64,000 bases of DNA from Gliomastix tumulicola (Eukaryota > Ascomycota > Sordariomycetes > Hypocreales > Bionectriaceae), in contig BCHX01000001.1 of the NCBI GenBank assembly GCA_001599755.1, positions 6,076,001-6,140,000 on the forward strand, given 5' to 3'. This document shows positions 41,603 through 52,350 of the stretch, in pieces. A program made the position numbers and the translations under genes. The notes below the pieces were generated by a model. The model had not been told where the DNA came from and searched no databases. It saw only the letters and a list, made by a program, of their open reading frames with translations. Within the stretch, counting starts at the first letter, position 1; each line of letters starts with the position of its first letter.

Positions 41603-44600
41603 TCAGCCCCAGCCGCCTCCCGAGTAATCCCCTGCCGGTCTCCTCGCCCACTTATCACCCTGTATCACAGGACCCGGCTTCGGTCCAGGCGTGTTTGGAG
41701 CACTTGAGCCTGCTGAATGGCCGCCTCCGGCTGCCCACTGGGCTGGAGGTCCGATCACGGATGATCTTTGGGCTTGCTTCGCCGCGTTCGCCGGTCCAGT
41801 GCCCAGCGGCGGGATGCTCGGCGGATGGGAGCCTAACGCATCCCCCGGGTTGACGGCGGGCTGGTCTGGTCGGATCGGGTTCGGATTTGGATTCAGCGCC
41901 ATGACTTGGGCACGCACCTGAGCCTGAGCCGGATGCATGGCAGGCGGAGGCGGAGGGCCTTGGTTCATCTGTAACGGGCCGCTGATCCGCTGCTGAGGCC
42001 CCGGTCCCGGCGGGCCTTGGTGATGGTGAGCTGGAGACTGCGGCCCGGGTGGCCCCCGAGGTGGTCCTTGTAGCCCCTGAGGATGCGGTCCGGGAGGACC
42101 AAGGGGGGGAGGCTGCCATTGAGGCTGTGCCATGCCGTTGTGTGGTAGACCAGCCTGAGGAACATGACCAGACGGAACCCTAACGTGCTGAACGTTGGAA
42201 TTGGGCTTGTTCTGCAGGCCTCCGGTAGGCATCTGCCCCAAACCTGGATTAGATAAACCGGGCTGTTGCGACGGCGGGTGTGCTGCGATGGGCGGCGAGG
42301 TTAGCCCGGGAGGGGCCTTTGATAGCGTAGCCCCCTTCTGGCCCTTAAACCACTTTGTCCACTTGTGCTCCTTGTCTTTGTCTTTGAAGTTGGGCGGTCC
42401 CTGTCCAGTTGATTGGTTCCAGCCAGGACCTGGCATCATCTGAGGGTGAGGGTGAGGCTGTGGCTGTCCCTGTAGATGTGGATGTACTTGTGGGTGTGGT
42501 TGTACTTGCGGGTGCCAAGTCTGTTGTCGATGATGGCCTAATCCCCCTGGCGACTGATGATTAGCTGGCTGGTATTGCATTGGATATCCGGCTTGTCGTG
42601 GATCAACGCCCTGAGGCGGTACTGGCCCAGGGATAAAGCCATGCCCTGGAGGATGAGGTCCTTGAGGGAGCTGCTGGCCCTGGGGGAACTGCTGGCCAGC
42701 GGGAGGAAGCTGTTGACCTGGAGGAAAGACATGCCCCTGAGGCGGAAACTGCCCCTGGGGTGGCATCTGGCCCTGCCCATACACCAGCTCGTTCGTCTGG
42801 CTGAGCGTCGAAATGCGAGGGTCGTCGGGAGAGTACGACCGGATGTTCTCGAGCGACGATATCGAGCTGACAGTTGGCGGCCGAGACGGCTGGATGCTGG
42901 ACGCGGTAGAGTGTCTCCTCGCCAGCGTCGAGGGACTGACCTGCGCGTTGGGAGACCGCGTGGCGTTGAAATCCTCATGTCGTTCGTCGATCCGACTGAG
43001 TCCGTACCCCGAGGAAGGGTCGGGTCCCTGCGGTCCCTGCTGGGAGACTGGAGTCTGAGGCTTCGACTGGTGCTCCTTGGGTGGTCGAGCAGGTCCAGGG
43101 CTTTGCGCTGCTCTATCTGTGCGGACAGTATCTTGCGGTGGGAAGTATGACTCCTGCTCCAGCGGGACCTTGCTCGGAACAGGCGGCCCGTGGCTGGGAG
43201 GTGACTGCACAGGTATGGGACCAGAGATGGAGTTGCGTAGACTAGAAGACGGTCGTCTCGTCGGTTGGCTTCCGGAGCCTGGTGTAGTAGACACAGGCGA
43301 CGGCGTGAACACTGTATCGCTGCTCATACTGTGGTGAAGCGATGTTGTCGATGGTGCCCGTCCCTTGGAGGCAGAGTCAAGTGGAGAGGGAGTCTGCATC
43401 GACGCGCTGTCCGATCGTCCTGACCTAGATAGCAAGGGAGACACAGTACCTGACCCTGCTGAAGCAGGCGTACCGCGGTCCCTCGCCTGAGATATCTCTG
43501 ATGCCGATGTGGGGCCCGTAGTATAGGGAGGTTGAGAACACTTGTTCTGACCCCCGGGATGCTCCCGAAGCGTCTCGGGTATCGGCTTCCGTGATAACTG
43601 CCGGCTGAGCTTCAGAGGTGCAACAACTGCTGGAGTTGAGGCTGGACGAGAGATACCGGCAACGTGAGACGGCAGCCCCAGCGGAGGGACGGCTTGAGGG
43701 ATGCCCATGGCCTCGGGTCCGGGGGCGCTCGACTGTCTCTGGGAGGCGAATGCGGTTGCCGGCCTCACCGGCTGCTGTTGCTGCTGCGCCAGAAAAGGCT
43801 GCGTCACCGGAGGCTGCTGTACTGGAGGCTGCGTCACAGGCGGCCCAGCAATACTTCCCAATTCTGACGGCACAGAATCTGGAGGAAGCTGATAGCTTTT
43901 CATAGGAGGCGGAGTAAATGTGGCTGCCTCTCCTGGGGAACCAGAACCTCCAACGGCAGCGGGTTGTGATGGTGCTCTGCCCCGTGCTGGCTTCAACACA
44001 GAGGGGAATTTAGAGACTCCCACAGGCTGGTTGGATGAGGCATCTTGGCCTTCGGGTGCCGTAGCGGTATTGCCGATCGTGCTTCCTACCGGCCCGCCTG
44101 GCCCGTCTGTCCTTGAAGGCTGCAGCGCTGGAGGCACGGCCGCCAAATCCTTTTCCAAGGACTTCCTCGCCTCTGTCGTCTCTCTGCCCAGATCCAAAGC
44201 CTTGTCCTCGGTGATGGAAGACTGGGAGATGCTGTGGGAATGCTTCCGCGGCGCAAGTGCCGCCGGGACGCTCCCCGGGTCGATGACCACATCCTTCGAT
44301 GCCCCCTTCATCATGAGAGAAGGGTCCCGTTGCAGGGAGAGCCTTTTGTTCGACGCAGGTTTCGGAACAGTCTGCTCCGAGGGGCCAGCCTGTCCGGGCG
44401 AGTAAGGCTGATACTGCGTGTTGGGCGGCTTGGCAACGATGGTGAGCTTTGGTGGGACGTCATCCTGCTTTCGTTCCGGCTCCTTCTCCTTCAACGCCTT
44501 GTCTGCAGGTTCTTCGGGCGTGTCCTCGACAGCCTGCCCAGCGATTTTCATCTTCTCGTCCGCGATTCCCTTCGCGAGAGCCACCTCAACAGGCGCCAGC

Positions 44601-45490
44601 ACTGAGCTGTCGCCAATCTCGACGGGTGGAGGGTTTGTCTCGACCTGTGCCTGGGCCGTATGCTCCGTGGCCATCTCGGCGATGATGCCCACGGGATTCG
44701 GATGGTACCGCTCCTCGGCCGGCAGCTCATGCGGCATCTCCCGCGAGTCGAGCATATGTATCACCGGCTCCTCTGCGACCTCTACCGCAGGCACAGCCTC
44801 CCTCTCCTTTGGAGCAGCAGCAGCAGCAGCAGCAGTAGCAGCAGCAACTTCCCCCTCAGGCACAGCACTAGCCTGCATCACCGGCGGCGACACTTTGCTG
44901 CCCGGCACCGTCGGGGTCGTCTTCACACTGACTTCCGGCGACCCAGCCTGAGACGCCACCCTCGACACCCCCGGATCGCCCGCCACGGTCCTCCGCGCCG
45001 CCTCCTCCTCCTCCTCGACCAGCGGACTCACATCCGCGTACGCGCCGGGGCCGAGATACATGAAATTCTCCGGCTGGAACACCTCCCTCCCGCCGCCGCC
45101 GCCGCCGCCACTGTTGGCTCCTCCTTCCTCGTCCCCCTCCCATATATAGCTGACCGGCCTCGCCTGCGCGCTCATCCTCACACCGCCCGCCCTCGTCGCA
45201 GACAGCAGGCCCGAGGACGAAGAAGAAGAAGAGTCGGCGACGTTCGTGTTCCGACGCCTCTGCTGCTGCGACTCGAGCCGCTCCTCGGGCGCGAGCGGCA
45301 CGGCCGGCGCCCGCGCGTCGACAAAGTCCGGGAACTCGTCCCCCTCGTTGGGGAAGTGGTACTGCACCTGGCCCGTGGGCTTGTACGTGTAGAACCAGCG
45401 GCGGCCGTCGTAGTCCATGTCCCAGCCGAGGGGCAGGCCGCCGCCGCCGCCGCCGCCGCCGCCGCCCGTCGTGCTCGCGGGTTTGCCCAT
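41603..45490 (-). CDS. Large disordered protein with N-terminal WW-like module
   Basis: Single exon, 1,295 residues. After a 10-Gly run, residues 19-48 read LPLGWDMDYDGRRWFYTY...GQVQYHFP. This is a WW domain with the first Trp and the aromatic pair but Phe in place of the second Trp. A GDEFPDF motif and an EVFQPENF-MYLGPGAYADVSPLV block follow and look conserved. The rest is low complexity: Ala-, Pro-, Ser- and Gln-rich, with a Pro/Gly/Gln/His-rich tail from about residue 930 and the ending DYSGGGWG. It carries no catalytic motif. A scaffold or RNA/protein-binding role is possible. I recognise the architecture from other filamentous fungi but know no function. Confidence 0.8.
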   Translation of the reverse strand: MGKPASTTGGGGGGGGGGLPLGWDMDYDGRRWFYTYKPTGQVQYHFPNEGDEFPDFVDARAPAVPLAPEERLESQQQRRRNTNVADSSSSSSSGLLSATRAGGVRMSAQARPVSYIWEGDEEGGANSGGGGGGGREVFQPENFMYLGPGAYADVSPLVEEEEEAARRTVAGDPGVSRVASQAGSPEVSVKTTPTVPGSKVSPPVMQASAVPEGEVAAATAAAAAAAPKEREAVPAVEVAEEPVIHMLDSREMPHELPAEERYHPNPVGIIAEMATEHTAQAQVETNPPPVEIGDSSVLAPVEVALAKGIADEKMKIAGQAVEDTPEEPADKALKEKEPERKQDDVPPKLTIVAKPPNTQYQPYSPGQAGPSEQTVPKPASNKRLSLQRDPSLMMKGASKDVVIDPGSVPAALAPRKHSHSISQSSITEDKALDLGRETTEARKSLEKDLAAVPPALQPSRTDGPGGPVGSTIGNTATAPEGQDASSNQPVGVSKFPSVLKPARGRAPSQPAAVGGSGSPGEAATFTPPPMKSYQLPPDSVPSELGSIAGPPVTQPPVQQPPVTQPFLAQQQQQPVRPATAFASQRQSSAPGPEAMGIPQAVPPLGLPSHVAGISRPASTPAVVAPLKLSRQLSRKPIPETLREHPGGQNKCSQPPYTTGPTSASEISQARDRGTPASAGSGTVSPLLSRSGRSDSASMQTPSPLDSASKGRAPSTTSLHHSMSSDTVFTPSPVSTTPGSGSQPTRRPSSSLRNSISGPIPVQSPPSHGPPVPSKVPLEQESYFPPQDTVRTDRAAQSPGPARPPKEHQSKPQTPVSQQGPQGPDPSSGYGLSRIDERHEDFNATRSPNAQVSPSTLARRHSTASSIQPSRPPTVSSISSLENIRSYSPDDPRISTLSQTNELVYGQGQMPPQGQFPPQGHVFPPGQQLPPAGQQFPQGQQLPQGPHPPGHGFIPGPVPPQGVDPRQAGYPMQYQPANHQSPGGLGHHRQQTWHPQVQPHPQVHPHLQGQPQPHPHPQMMPGPGWNQSTGQGPPNFKDKDKEHKWTKWFKGQKGATLSKAPPGLTSPPIAAHPPSQQPGLSNPGLGQMPTGGLQNKPNSNVQHVRVPSGHVPQAGLPHNGMAQPQWQPPPLGPPGPHPQGLQGPPRGPPGPQSPAHHHQGPPGPGPQQRISGPLQMNQGPPPPPAMHPAQAQVRAQVMALNPNPNPIRPDQPAVNPGDALGSHPPSIPPLGTGPANAAKQAQRSSVIGPPAQWAAGGGHSAGSSAPNTPGPKPGPVIQGDKWARRPAGDYSGGGWG

Positions 45491-47033
45491 TGTGTAGGTA
45501 GTATTATTTCGCTTGTGCAGTATTTCGTTGGGCGGGGATAGCTTCAGCTGAGGGAGCTTGGTCGGGGATCCATCCGAGCTGTTCCGTCTGATCGGTCGTA
45601 GAGCTCCCTAGATATCAAAGAAACCCTCGCATGACAACAAGGGACGAACAACACACAAGGTTACATCAATCCCCGTGCCCCCCAAACGGACAGATGGGAT
45701 GGAAGAAAGGGTTCGTGAGGGAGGGAACCCTTGGGGAGAGGAGAGAGAGGGAGCTCCCCCATTTCCTACCCGAACGATCAGCAAGGCAAACCCGCTAGCG
45801 TCCCTGCGCAATTGCGGCTGAGGTCTGGGCATGCCGCTATAAATAAAATAAGACGGAATAGCCTGCAAGTGGTCGCCCAACACGTGTTTTGGTTCATTTT
45901 CGACCGAACCCCGGGCCCAATCCCCGCTGCAATCTCTCGCTGGGGGAGCTCTTTTCATGGTGCATTGGCGCTGAGAAAGACTGGAGTCTCCTGAGCATGA
46001 CATGGAGCAGATGTTCTGTTCCTTGCGTCTCGATGCAGTTGAGCTCTTATTTTAATGAATACTCAGCATATGTGCTCAAGCCAAGGAAGCAAAAAAGGGG
46101 GCGGAGAAGAACAAAAGAACAAAATTGCGTAAATGGCGAATCCCGTCGACCTCAATGTTGGAAACAGTTGAATCCTTACCATGAGACCATTTACGCTTGC
46201 AGGTTCTAGGCAGTGCTACACCAGCATCTTACAGTGCAATATTACCATAAGAGCAGCTGCCAGGCATGACCGTAAAAAGAAGACAACACCCCGAGGTCAT
46301 TGATTAAACCGGCGTCGAGTCTGAAGTAGCTCTCGTCCCAGTCATCCATAATGAGAATAAGGTAGCCTCCAGATTGAGGCGACATTGTGCTGCTTTCTGA
46401 TGACCTAAGCTCTGAAAGATTCAAGGCTGCCCTGTAACAAACATAACCACCCCTGGAGAGCCCGGGCTTCTGGCCTGATCATGTCAACCAAGCGGAGTCC
46501 AAGCCTTCGTCGATGAGTTGGCGGGAGCGAATTGTAATGTTCAGGGCTGTCCCCCCTGCCGATGCTGCGGCGCAGACGCCAAAGACCTCAATTGCATGCA
46601 TGCCTTCACGGCCCAAGATCGGCATTTGGCCGAGGCAAGCAGGAGGCACAGGACGGACAACAACATCCCCAAGGGCGCAAAGAGGCAGTAGGACGACGTC
46701 ACGATGCGGCTCTGGGCCAGAAGCGGAAGCTATCATGAATGTCTCGGTCTAATTCGTTCTATGAGAGAGAGAAGAAAAAAAAGAACACATCTAAAACCCT
46801 AGCAAATCGTATCATTACCAGAGCGGCACGGAGCGAAGCCCTGCCGAGCTTCCCCGATGCCGAATCTGTGTGACATAACACATCGCCCCGATCTGCAGCC
46901 TAGAAGCTGCTACACCTTGGGCTATTTTTAAAAAAAGAGAAAGAGGAAAGAAAACCCTTAACGCCTCGTGAACGTTGCATCTTGAACCCCTGGACAGTTA
47001 TCCTGGAAATCGCACCCTGATGTGGGCGGTGGA
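45491..47033. other. 1.5-kb intergenic, WW-like gene promoter and channel 3' end
   Basis: No ORF above about 130 codons and none with family character. G-rich and purine runs lie at about 45720-45760, and an A-rich patch at about 46770-46790. I see no RNA gene. Confidence 0.45.
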
Positions 47034-49706
47034 TTAGACAATATCTCCAGCGGTGCTGCCGCCCTCATTTGAAGGACGACCTGCATGAGTCCTCGAAGCG
47101 GCGCGCGGACGAGACCACATGCGGGAGCGAGTCTGCGAGTTGTTCGACGTCTCCCGCCTAAGGGCCGATGTGCTTCCTCGAGGCTCCGACTCCGTGTCCT
47201 TCGTCTCCTTGGCAATCTTCTCCGCTCGGTCTTTCTCCTTGATGGATGCCAGTCGGGTGGCCTGGAAGTGCTCGCGTCGGTTATCGAAGACGTCACCAAA
47301 GTTGTTCAGAGCAGCCTCAGAAGCATGACCTGCGGCCACAACAGGTCGGAAACCATTGCCGCCATTGATCGAAGCGCTTCGTCCAGGCCGCTGTTGGGGC
47401 GCCGGTGCCGCTGCGGAAGGGAAAGGCTGGGAGGGTCCTTGGTCCCCGTCGTTGCCTTGCTCTCTGGAATATGAAGGAGGCGGCGGCCCAGTCCAGTACA
47501 TGGGGTGCTCGCGGCTGCCACCAGGCTCGATGCGGTACGGAGACTGGATGCCAATCTGCTCCATCTGGTACATCAGCTCCATCATGAACTTGCCGTGGCG
47601 TGCGATACGCAGCAACTCATTTTGGAAGTTGGACTTGTGGATGAAGACAATGTACAGCTCGGCAGCCCTCATCTCGTCAATCGTCGACAGCTCAGCCAGG
47701 ATAGTCGGCTGGTAGTCGCGCTTGTTCTCGACGCAGAACTGGAGCATGCGGGCCTTGAGCTCATCAATCATCCAAGCCGGAGTGCCAAAGCGGATCTTGA
47801 GCTGGACGGGGTCTGCCAGTCCGTTGGATCGGCGCTGGTTGAGGATGAAGAGCGTGTTCAGCAGCGAGTTTGGCGCCTGGACGACGTGGCCCTGCAGCTT
47901 CTTGAATTCCGTGTACAGGAGCGAGATTTCCGTCACGTAGTAGTCGTCGCCCGTCATGTTGGCACCGGTAGAGCCGTAGACAGTCACTCTGTCACCGACA
48001 TCAAAAGGATGCTTGACGAAGACGAAGATGATGGACTGCAGGAACTCCTGGGCAGTGGCCTGGAGCATCCACGCCAGACCAAGCACGGAACTTCCAGCGG
48101 ACGCGAGACCAGCCGCGGCGGACCCTGAGATGATGGAGATAAAGACGATGATGGTGATGACAACAATGATGAAGAGGAAGACCTTGTCGAGCTTCTGAAT
48201 AACCGAGTCGAGGTCCTTGAGCGAGGCTGCGATAGCCTTCTTCTCCATTCCGATCTCAGTCGTCACCGCCTCAAACTCATCCATAGAGATATCACCATTG
48301 AGATCCTTGTCGAAGACGTTGAATGCGGCATCAGCCTCCTCGTCCGTGCTGTACGCCTTGCGAACGTCCTCGTGGAAGACCATTTCCTGATCATCACGAA
48401 CCAAGCTGCGGTAGAGCAGACGAGCCAGGGTATGCGATGAGCTCGTGGTTCGGAGCAGCTCAGAGACGACCTTGCGAGGATGGTTCGTGTCGACCGCCTT
48501 GCGCCCGATGAAGTCATTTCCAACCCTCCCGGCGACCTGGCCGACCTTGCCAAGAACCTTCTGAGCGTTTTCGTGGAGGGTCTGCAGCGTCTGCATGGGA
48601 GTTTGGGTGCCGGTGGCAGACTCGCGTTGGCTGCCCTGCCAGAAGCTGTCGGTCTCCTGCAGCTGGCCTTTGGCGTACTCGAAGAGCGCGACAAGCTGAC
48701 GGATGTCGCCCTTGTTGTTCTCGATTCTCGTGGCATAGGTGCGCTCATGGAACGCAGCTGCGATCCACTGAATGAGGATCTTCTCGACAAAGTTGAGGGC
48801 CGACAGGACGAAGAAGGCGATGATGATCTTGAAGACAATGTTGATCCACTCAGGCTTCTCGCCGTTGTCGCTCGGCACCCGATGGCCGTCGCAGGTCGGC
48901 TTGAAGGACACCAGGACAGCGAGGAGCCAGAGGAAGAGGGCCGTGTGAAGCTCCATCTGGTGTCCGATATCCTTCCATTTCTTGGCATTGGTCGAGCCCG
49001 AGATTTTGGCGACGGCGAGGAACAGGTGAGGCATCAGACTAGTAATCATGCGCGACACCCACAGCGAAGCCCAGACAATCTCGAGCCAGATGCCGAACCA
49101 CATGAGGTACGTTCCACCGTCACCGCCGACAGGATTGGCCTCCTCGTCGATAGCAAAGACACCAAGCAGCACCGGGATGAGCAGGATGGTGGCGCCCGGG
49201 ATGAGGTAGACGAGATAGCGAATGAAGCGGGGGAACTTGCGCAGGAACGCCCAGAACTTGTACAGGGCGGCATCCTCGTCCCTGCGCTTGACGGGCTTGT
49301 GGTCCTCAATCACGCCCGGGTTGAAGGTGTCCTCGAGCTCCGTGTTGTGTCGCTGGTAGGCAGGCCGGCTCCGGTTCCGCTCCATCTCCTCGTGCTCCTG
49401 GTGCGAGATGAGCCTCTCGGCCCGGAGCAGCTCCAGATCATCGTCGAGGCGGGAGGCGTCTGCCCGCTGGCCGACCGGAGAGAAGGCGGCTGCTGCGAAG
49501 TCGCGCTGGTCCTGGGAGCCCTGGCGCTGGGGCAGCGATTCGAGGCGCGGGAACTCCTTCTTCTCGTCCACCTCGGTGCCGTCTATACTAATCGACGGCC
49601 TCGCGGGGTTGTTGGCGGCTCGTTCGAAGGGCGAGGGCTGCAGTGAAGGGGACCGACCCCTCTGGATGTCGGCAGATTCATTTTGGGGCACGCCTGTTCC
49701 AGACAT
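47034..49706 (-). CDS. MscS-family mechanosensitive channel with EF-hand (Msy1/Msy2 type)
   Basis: Single exon, 890 residues from the ATG at 49706 (the upstream codon at 49721 is GTG). About six hydrophobic segments lie between residues 155 and 620. The EF-hand loop DKDLNGDISMDE lies near residue 460. The pore helix is Gly/Ala-rich (GSAAAGLASAGSSVLGLAWMLQATAQEFLQSIIFVFVKHPFDVGDRV), as in MscS channels. Fission yeast Msy1/Msy2 are ER channels controlling calcium during hypo-osmotic shock, and this order of domains is the same. The N- and C-terminal tails are charged and disordered, and the C-terminus has a basic SRMWSRPRAASR stretch. Confidence 0.94.
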   Translation of the reverse strand: MSGTGVPQNESADIQRGRSPSLQPSPFERAANNPARPSISIDGTEVDEKKEFPRLESLPQRQGSQDQRDFAAAAFSPVGQRADASRLDDDLELLRAERLISHQEHEEMERNRSRPAYQRHNTELEDTFNPGVIEDHKPVKRRDEDAALYKFWAFLRKFPRFIRYLVYLIPGATILLIPVLLGVFAIDEEANPVGGDGGTYLMWFGIWLEIVWASLWVSRMITSLMPHLFLAVAKISGSTNAKKWKDIGHQMELHTALFLWLLAVLVSFKPTCDGHRVPSDNGEKPEWINIVFKIIIAFFVLSALNFVEKILIQWIAAAFHERTYATRIENNKGDIRQLVALFEYAKGQLQETDSFWQGSQRESATGTQTPMQTLQTLHENAQKVLGKVGQVAGRVGNDFIGRKAVDTNHPRKVVSELLRTTSSSHTLARLLYRSLVRDDQEMVFHEDVRKAYSTDEEADAAFNVFDKDLNGDISMDEFEAVTTEIGMEKKAIAASLKDLDSVIQKLDKVFLFIIVVITIIVFISIISGSAAAGLASAGSSVLGLAWMLQATAQEFLQSIIFVFVKHPFDVGDRVTVYGSTGANMTGDDYYVTEISLLYTEFKKLQGHVVQAPNSLLNTLFILNQRRSNGLADPVQLKIRFGTPAWMIDELKARMLQFCVENKRDYQPTILAELSTIDEMRAAELYIVFIHKSNFQNELLRIARHGKFMMELMYQMEQIGIQSPYRIEPGGSREHPMYWTGPPPPSYSREQGNDGDQGPSQPFPSAAAPAPQQRPGRSASINGGNGFRPVVAAGHASEAALNNFGDVFDNRREHFQATRLASIKEKDRAEKIAKETKDTESEPRGSTSALRRETSNNSQTRSRMWSRPRAASRTHAGRPSNEGGSTAGDIV

Positions 49707-52350
49707 GATGCACCCCGGCACTGTGATGGGTTACGAGATCACGGGCAGATGGGGTAGTATTACAGATAAGGAAGCAGATAATTAAGGTGATGAATAAGAG
49801 ATCTCATCCGACCGCTCGGATCCGGTCATGCAGCCTCGTGATGGGGTTCGTGGAAAACGAAAGGAAATAAAAAAAAGACCCGGGGGCAGACCAAGAATGC
49901 GAAGTCTGAGGCAAGGGGCAAGCGAATGTCTGAGTGAGGGCAAAGAAGGCATGAAAAGGAAGAAAAGGGAAAATGAGGAGAGTGGCCGGAGGAGAAGTAC
50001 AATGTCTTCCCAACAGCCAGGAAAAAGAGTCAAGCACAGTGCCTCTCCACCGTGACGGAAGGAAAGGTTGGCGGCTGCTGCTGCTGCTGCCTCCCGCGTC
50101 AAACCACCAAGAAATCCATATTTTCTGCCCCCCGTCCTTGACACCTTAGCCTCTTCGGTTCGCTCCCAAGACTCCGTGGGAACACACAAGGAGAAAGTCT
50201 CCAGTTGATCCCTTCCCAACGGTGGGGCGTGTGACGAGATGGCCGCGTCTCTAACAGCAGGAAAAAGCAGGGCAAAGGCGGTTGCAGCACTACAGCTTCA
50301 CGGATCACGCAAATGAGCGGTGCTTGATAAGGGTACCTGGGGAGCCTGGGACCTTTTCTCACAGGGGAGCGGCCGGGCGAGATTGCAGATCGGAGGGCAA
50401 TCGATCAAGTGAGCCAGATCACAGATGCGGGCGCAACCCGTTTCAAAACAAATGACGTAGGGGCGCTCTAGCGAGCCTTTGTGCGAGCGGTACATAATTA
50501 ATTATATCTGATCCTTCTGTGAAGCCCCCTTTTCCGCCGGCTGTCTCAACATCAGTCCACAAGTGCTCTGCTGTGATACTCCGTCTCAGCCAGCGAGATA
50601 GCTTCATGATCCCGTCGTCCAGCAATTCAAGAAAGGGGGCAGGGGGGCGGATTGCATTGATTTCCTTGGATATCCTGGTGGCCGAGAAAACCAAGAGACC
50701 AGAGATCTCTAGATTCTCCACCAGGGACACATCCCAGACAGCCACCAAATCCACAGATATCAAGAAGTCGGACAAGTCACACTGTCCAGATACGGTAGCA
50801 GCCTCGCAGCCCGAGACGGTGGCCCAAAAATCACTCCAGCGTGGTCTTCCATTGGGATCTCAGCGAGGGAAAAGGCTGGCTCGCCCAAACGGTGGACGTT
50901 GTTGCGCACTTTTTACAGTGGGACAGACCCCCACGGCAAAGAGCGCTAGAGGCTCCCGGTGGCGCCCTAGCCCCCTGGATTCCGCAGCAGTGGATCCCAT
51001 CACAGCGTAGCACCGCCTGCCGTATCTTTCCGCTAGCAGCAGCAGCAGCAGCAGAAGCACTGGAACCCACCCACCGTTTTGTGGCTTTTCTCGCTGCGAG
51101 AGAAGAGGGTGTGCCCCCTGCAGGACGCTTGGGCTTCTGTCGTCACTGGCGGCGCCCGTAGCCAATCACTGAGCTTCACGTATCGCGCCGATCACTTGAG
51201 ATAGGATGCTGCTGTGGTACAAGACATGCATTGAAATTTCCCATGTGCGAGGCCGAAAGGGGACAGCTCAGCTCTGGATAGATTGCCATAACACAGGGAG
51301 CTATTGAGTCCAGGTACAAAAACTCACGACTAAGGGGGACATGCGGTTCGTCCTTGACTCGCAGTCAGGGGGTTGGTTCATCCACTCCCGACATGTGAAA
51401 GCGCACAGGCTTGACAGAGCTCCCAGTCCAGTTCCACAGCCAAGCGGCACTCAAAACCTCCGCGTCTTGCGTGATAAGAAGTGGCCCAACAAACCTACCG
51501 TTCAGATTAAAGAATACCGGCAGACTGTGCAGATACTGTGCCGGTGCCCATCAGCACTACTGTATCACCACCTCATTTCCCCACTCCACCGTACCATCAT
51601 CCGCCGCATCGTCCACTCACTCCTTTCTCCAGAAGGACAGGACAGCGCGCGTCGGCGGCCTCGCGCAGGCCCATTGGATCGCGATGCGAGGAGGGTGGCA
51701 AATTTCGCGGAAACACGGTGGTTTCTGTTGTCCGCCCTCTGTCGGCGGCAAGGTGAAGCCGTGTCCGTGGTCTGGTCCTACGTCAATGTGCATTCCCTAG
51801 ACCCGGACGATGCTGTCTAGATGAAGAGTGTTGACCCGTCAATCAATTTTAATTCTTTTTCGTTCTCGGGCTTCTTTCTTTCCTCTCAGCCGACCCTGGT
51901 GGCTTGATCGCCGTTTCGCCGCCACTGTCTTGGCCCGATCTGATCGTCGTTCGCCAGCACGGGCATCGGTGACGGCTCTAGCGTACGTCAACGCTTGTCG
52001 TGGCATCCTGCCTGTGCCTGGATGTTTGACTCGCACACTTTTCGCTGCATGTGCTAGTTGACGGAGAATTCCGCCCATCGATCCGACTTCACATTTTAGA
52101 TGCCACCCACCATCGTGTGCTCCGAGTAAAAAGTCAAGGTCATCAAGACCATACACTATCATTCATATTCGCGATATACAAGACTGCGCTCGCTATCTCC
52201 ATACCCTAACACACATTTTACATCCACATGCCGGACTAGAAAGCCCGGAGTCTCAAGCGGGAAACCCCATACTTCCCGGCTCTAAATAAACACCCTGTTT
52301 TTGCACCGTAGATCGCCAGGCGCTTGCTTCGGCACGACGCGTACCCTTCA
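49707..52350. other. 2.6-kb gene-free region
   Basis: It lies upstream of the channel gene and beyond the 3' end of the glucosidase gene. CTG/CAG runs occur at about 50072-50091 and 51036-51055. ORFs of 100-160 codons overlap on several frames with Arg/Pro/Ser composition and no motifs, so none is accepted. A long 5' leader or noncoding RNA is possible. Confidence 0.45.

Noticed and set aside
48480..49646. 388-codon plus-strand ORF
   Set aside because: It is antisense to the MscS channel gene and reflects its codon bias; no family similarity.
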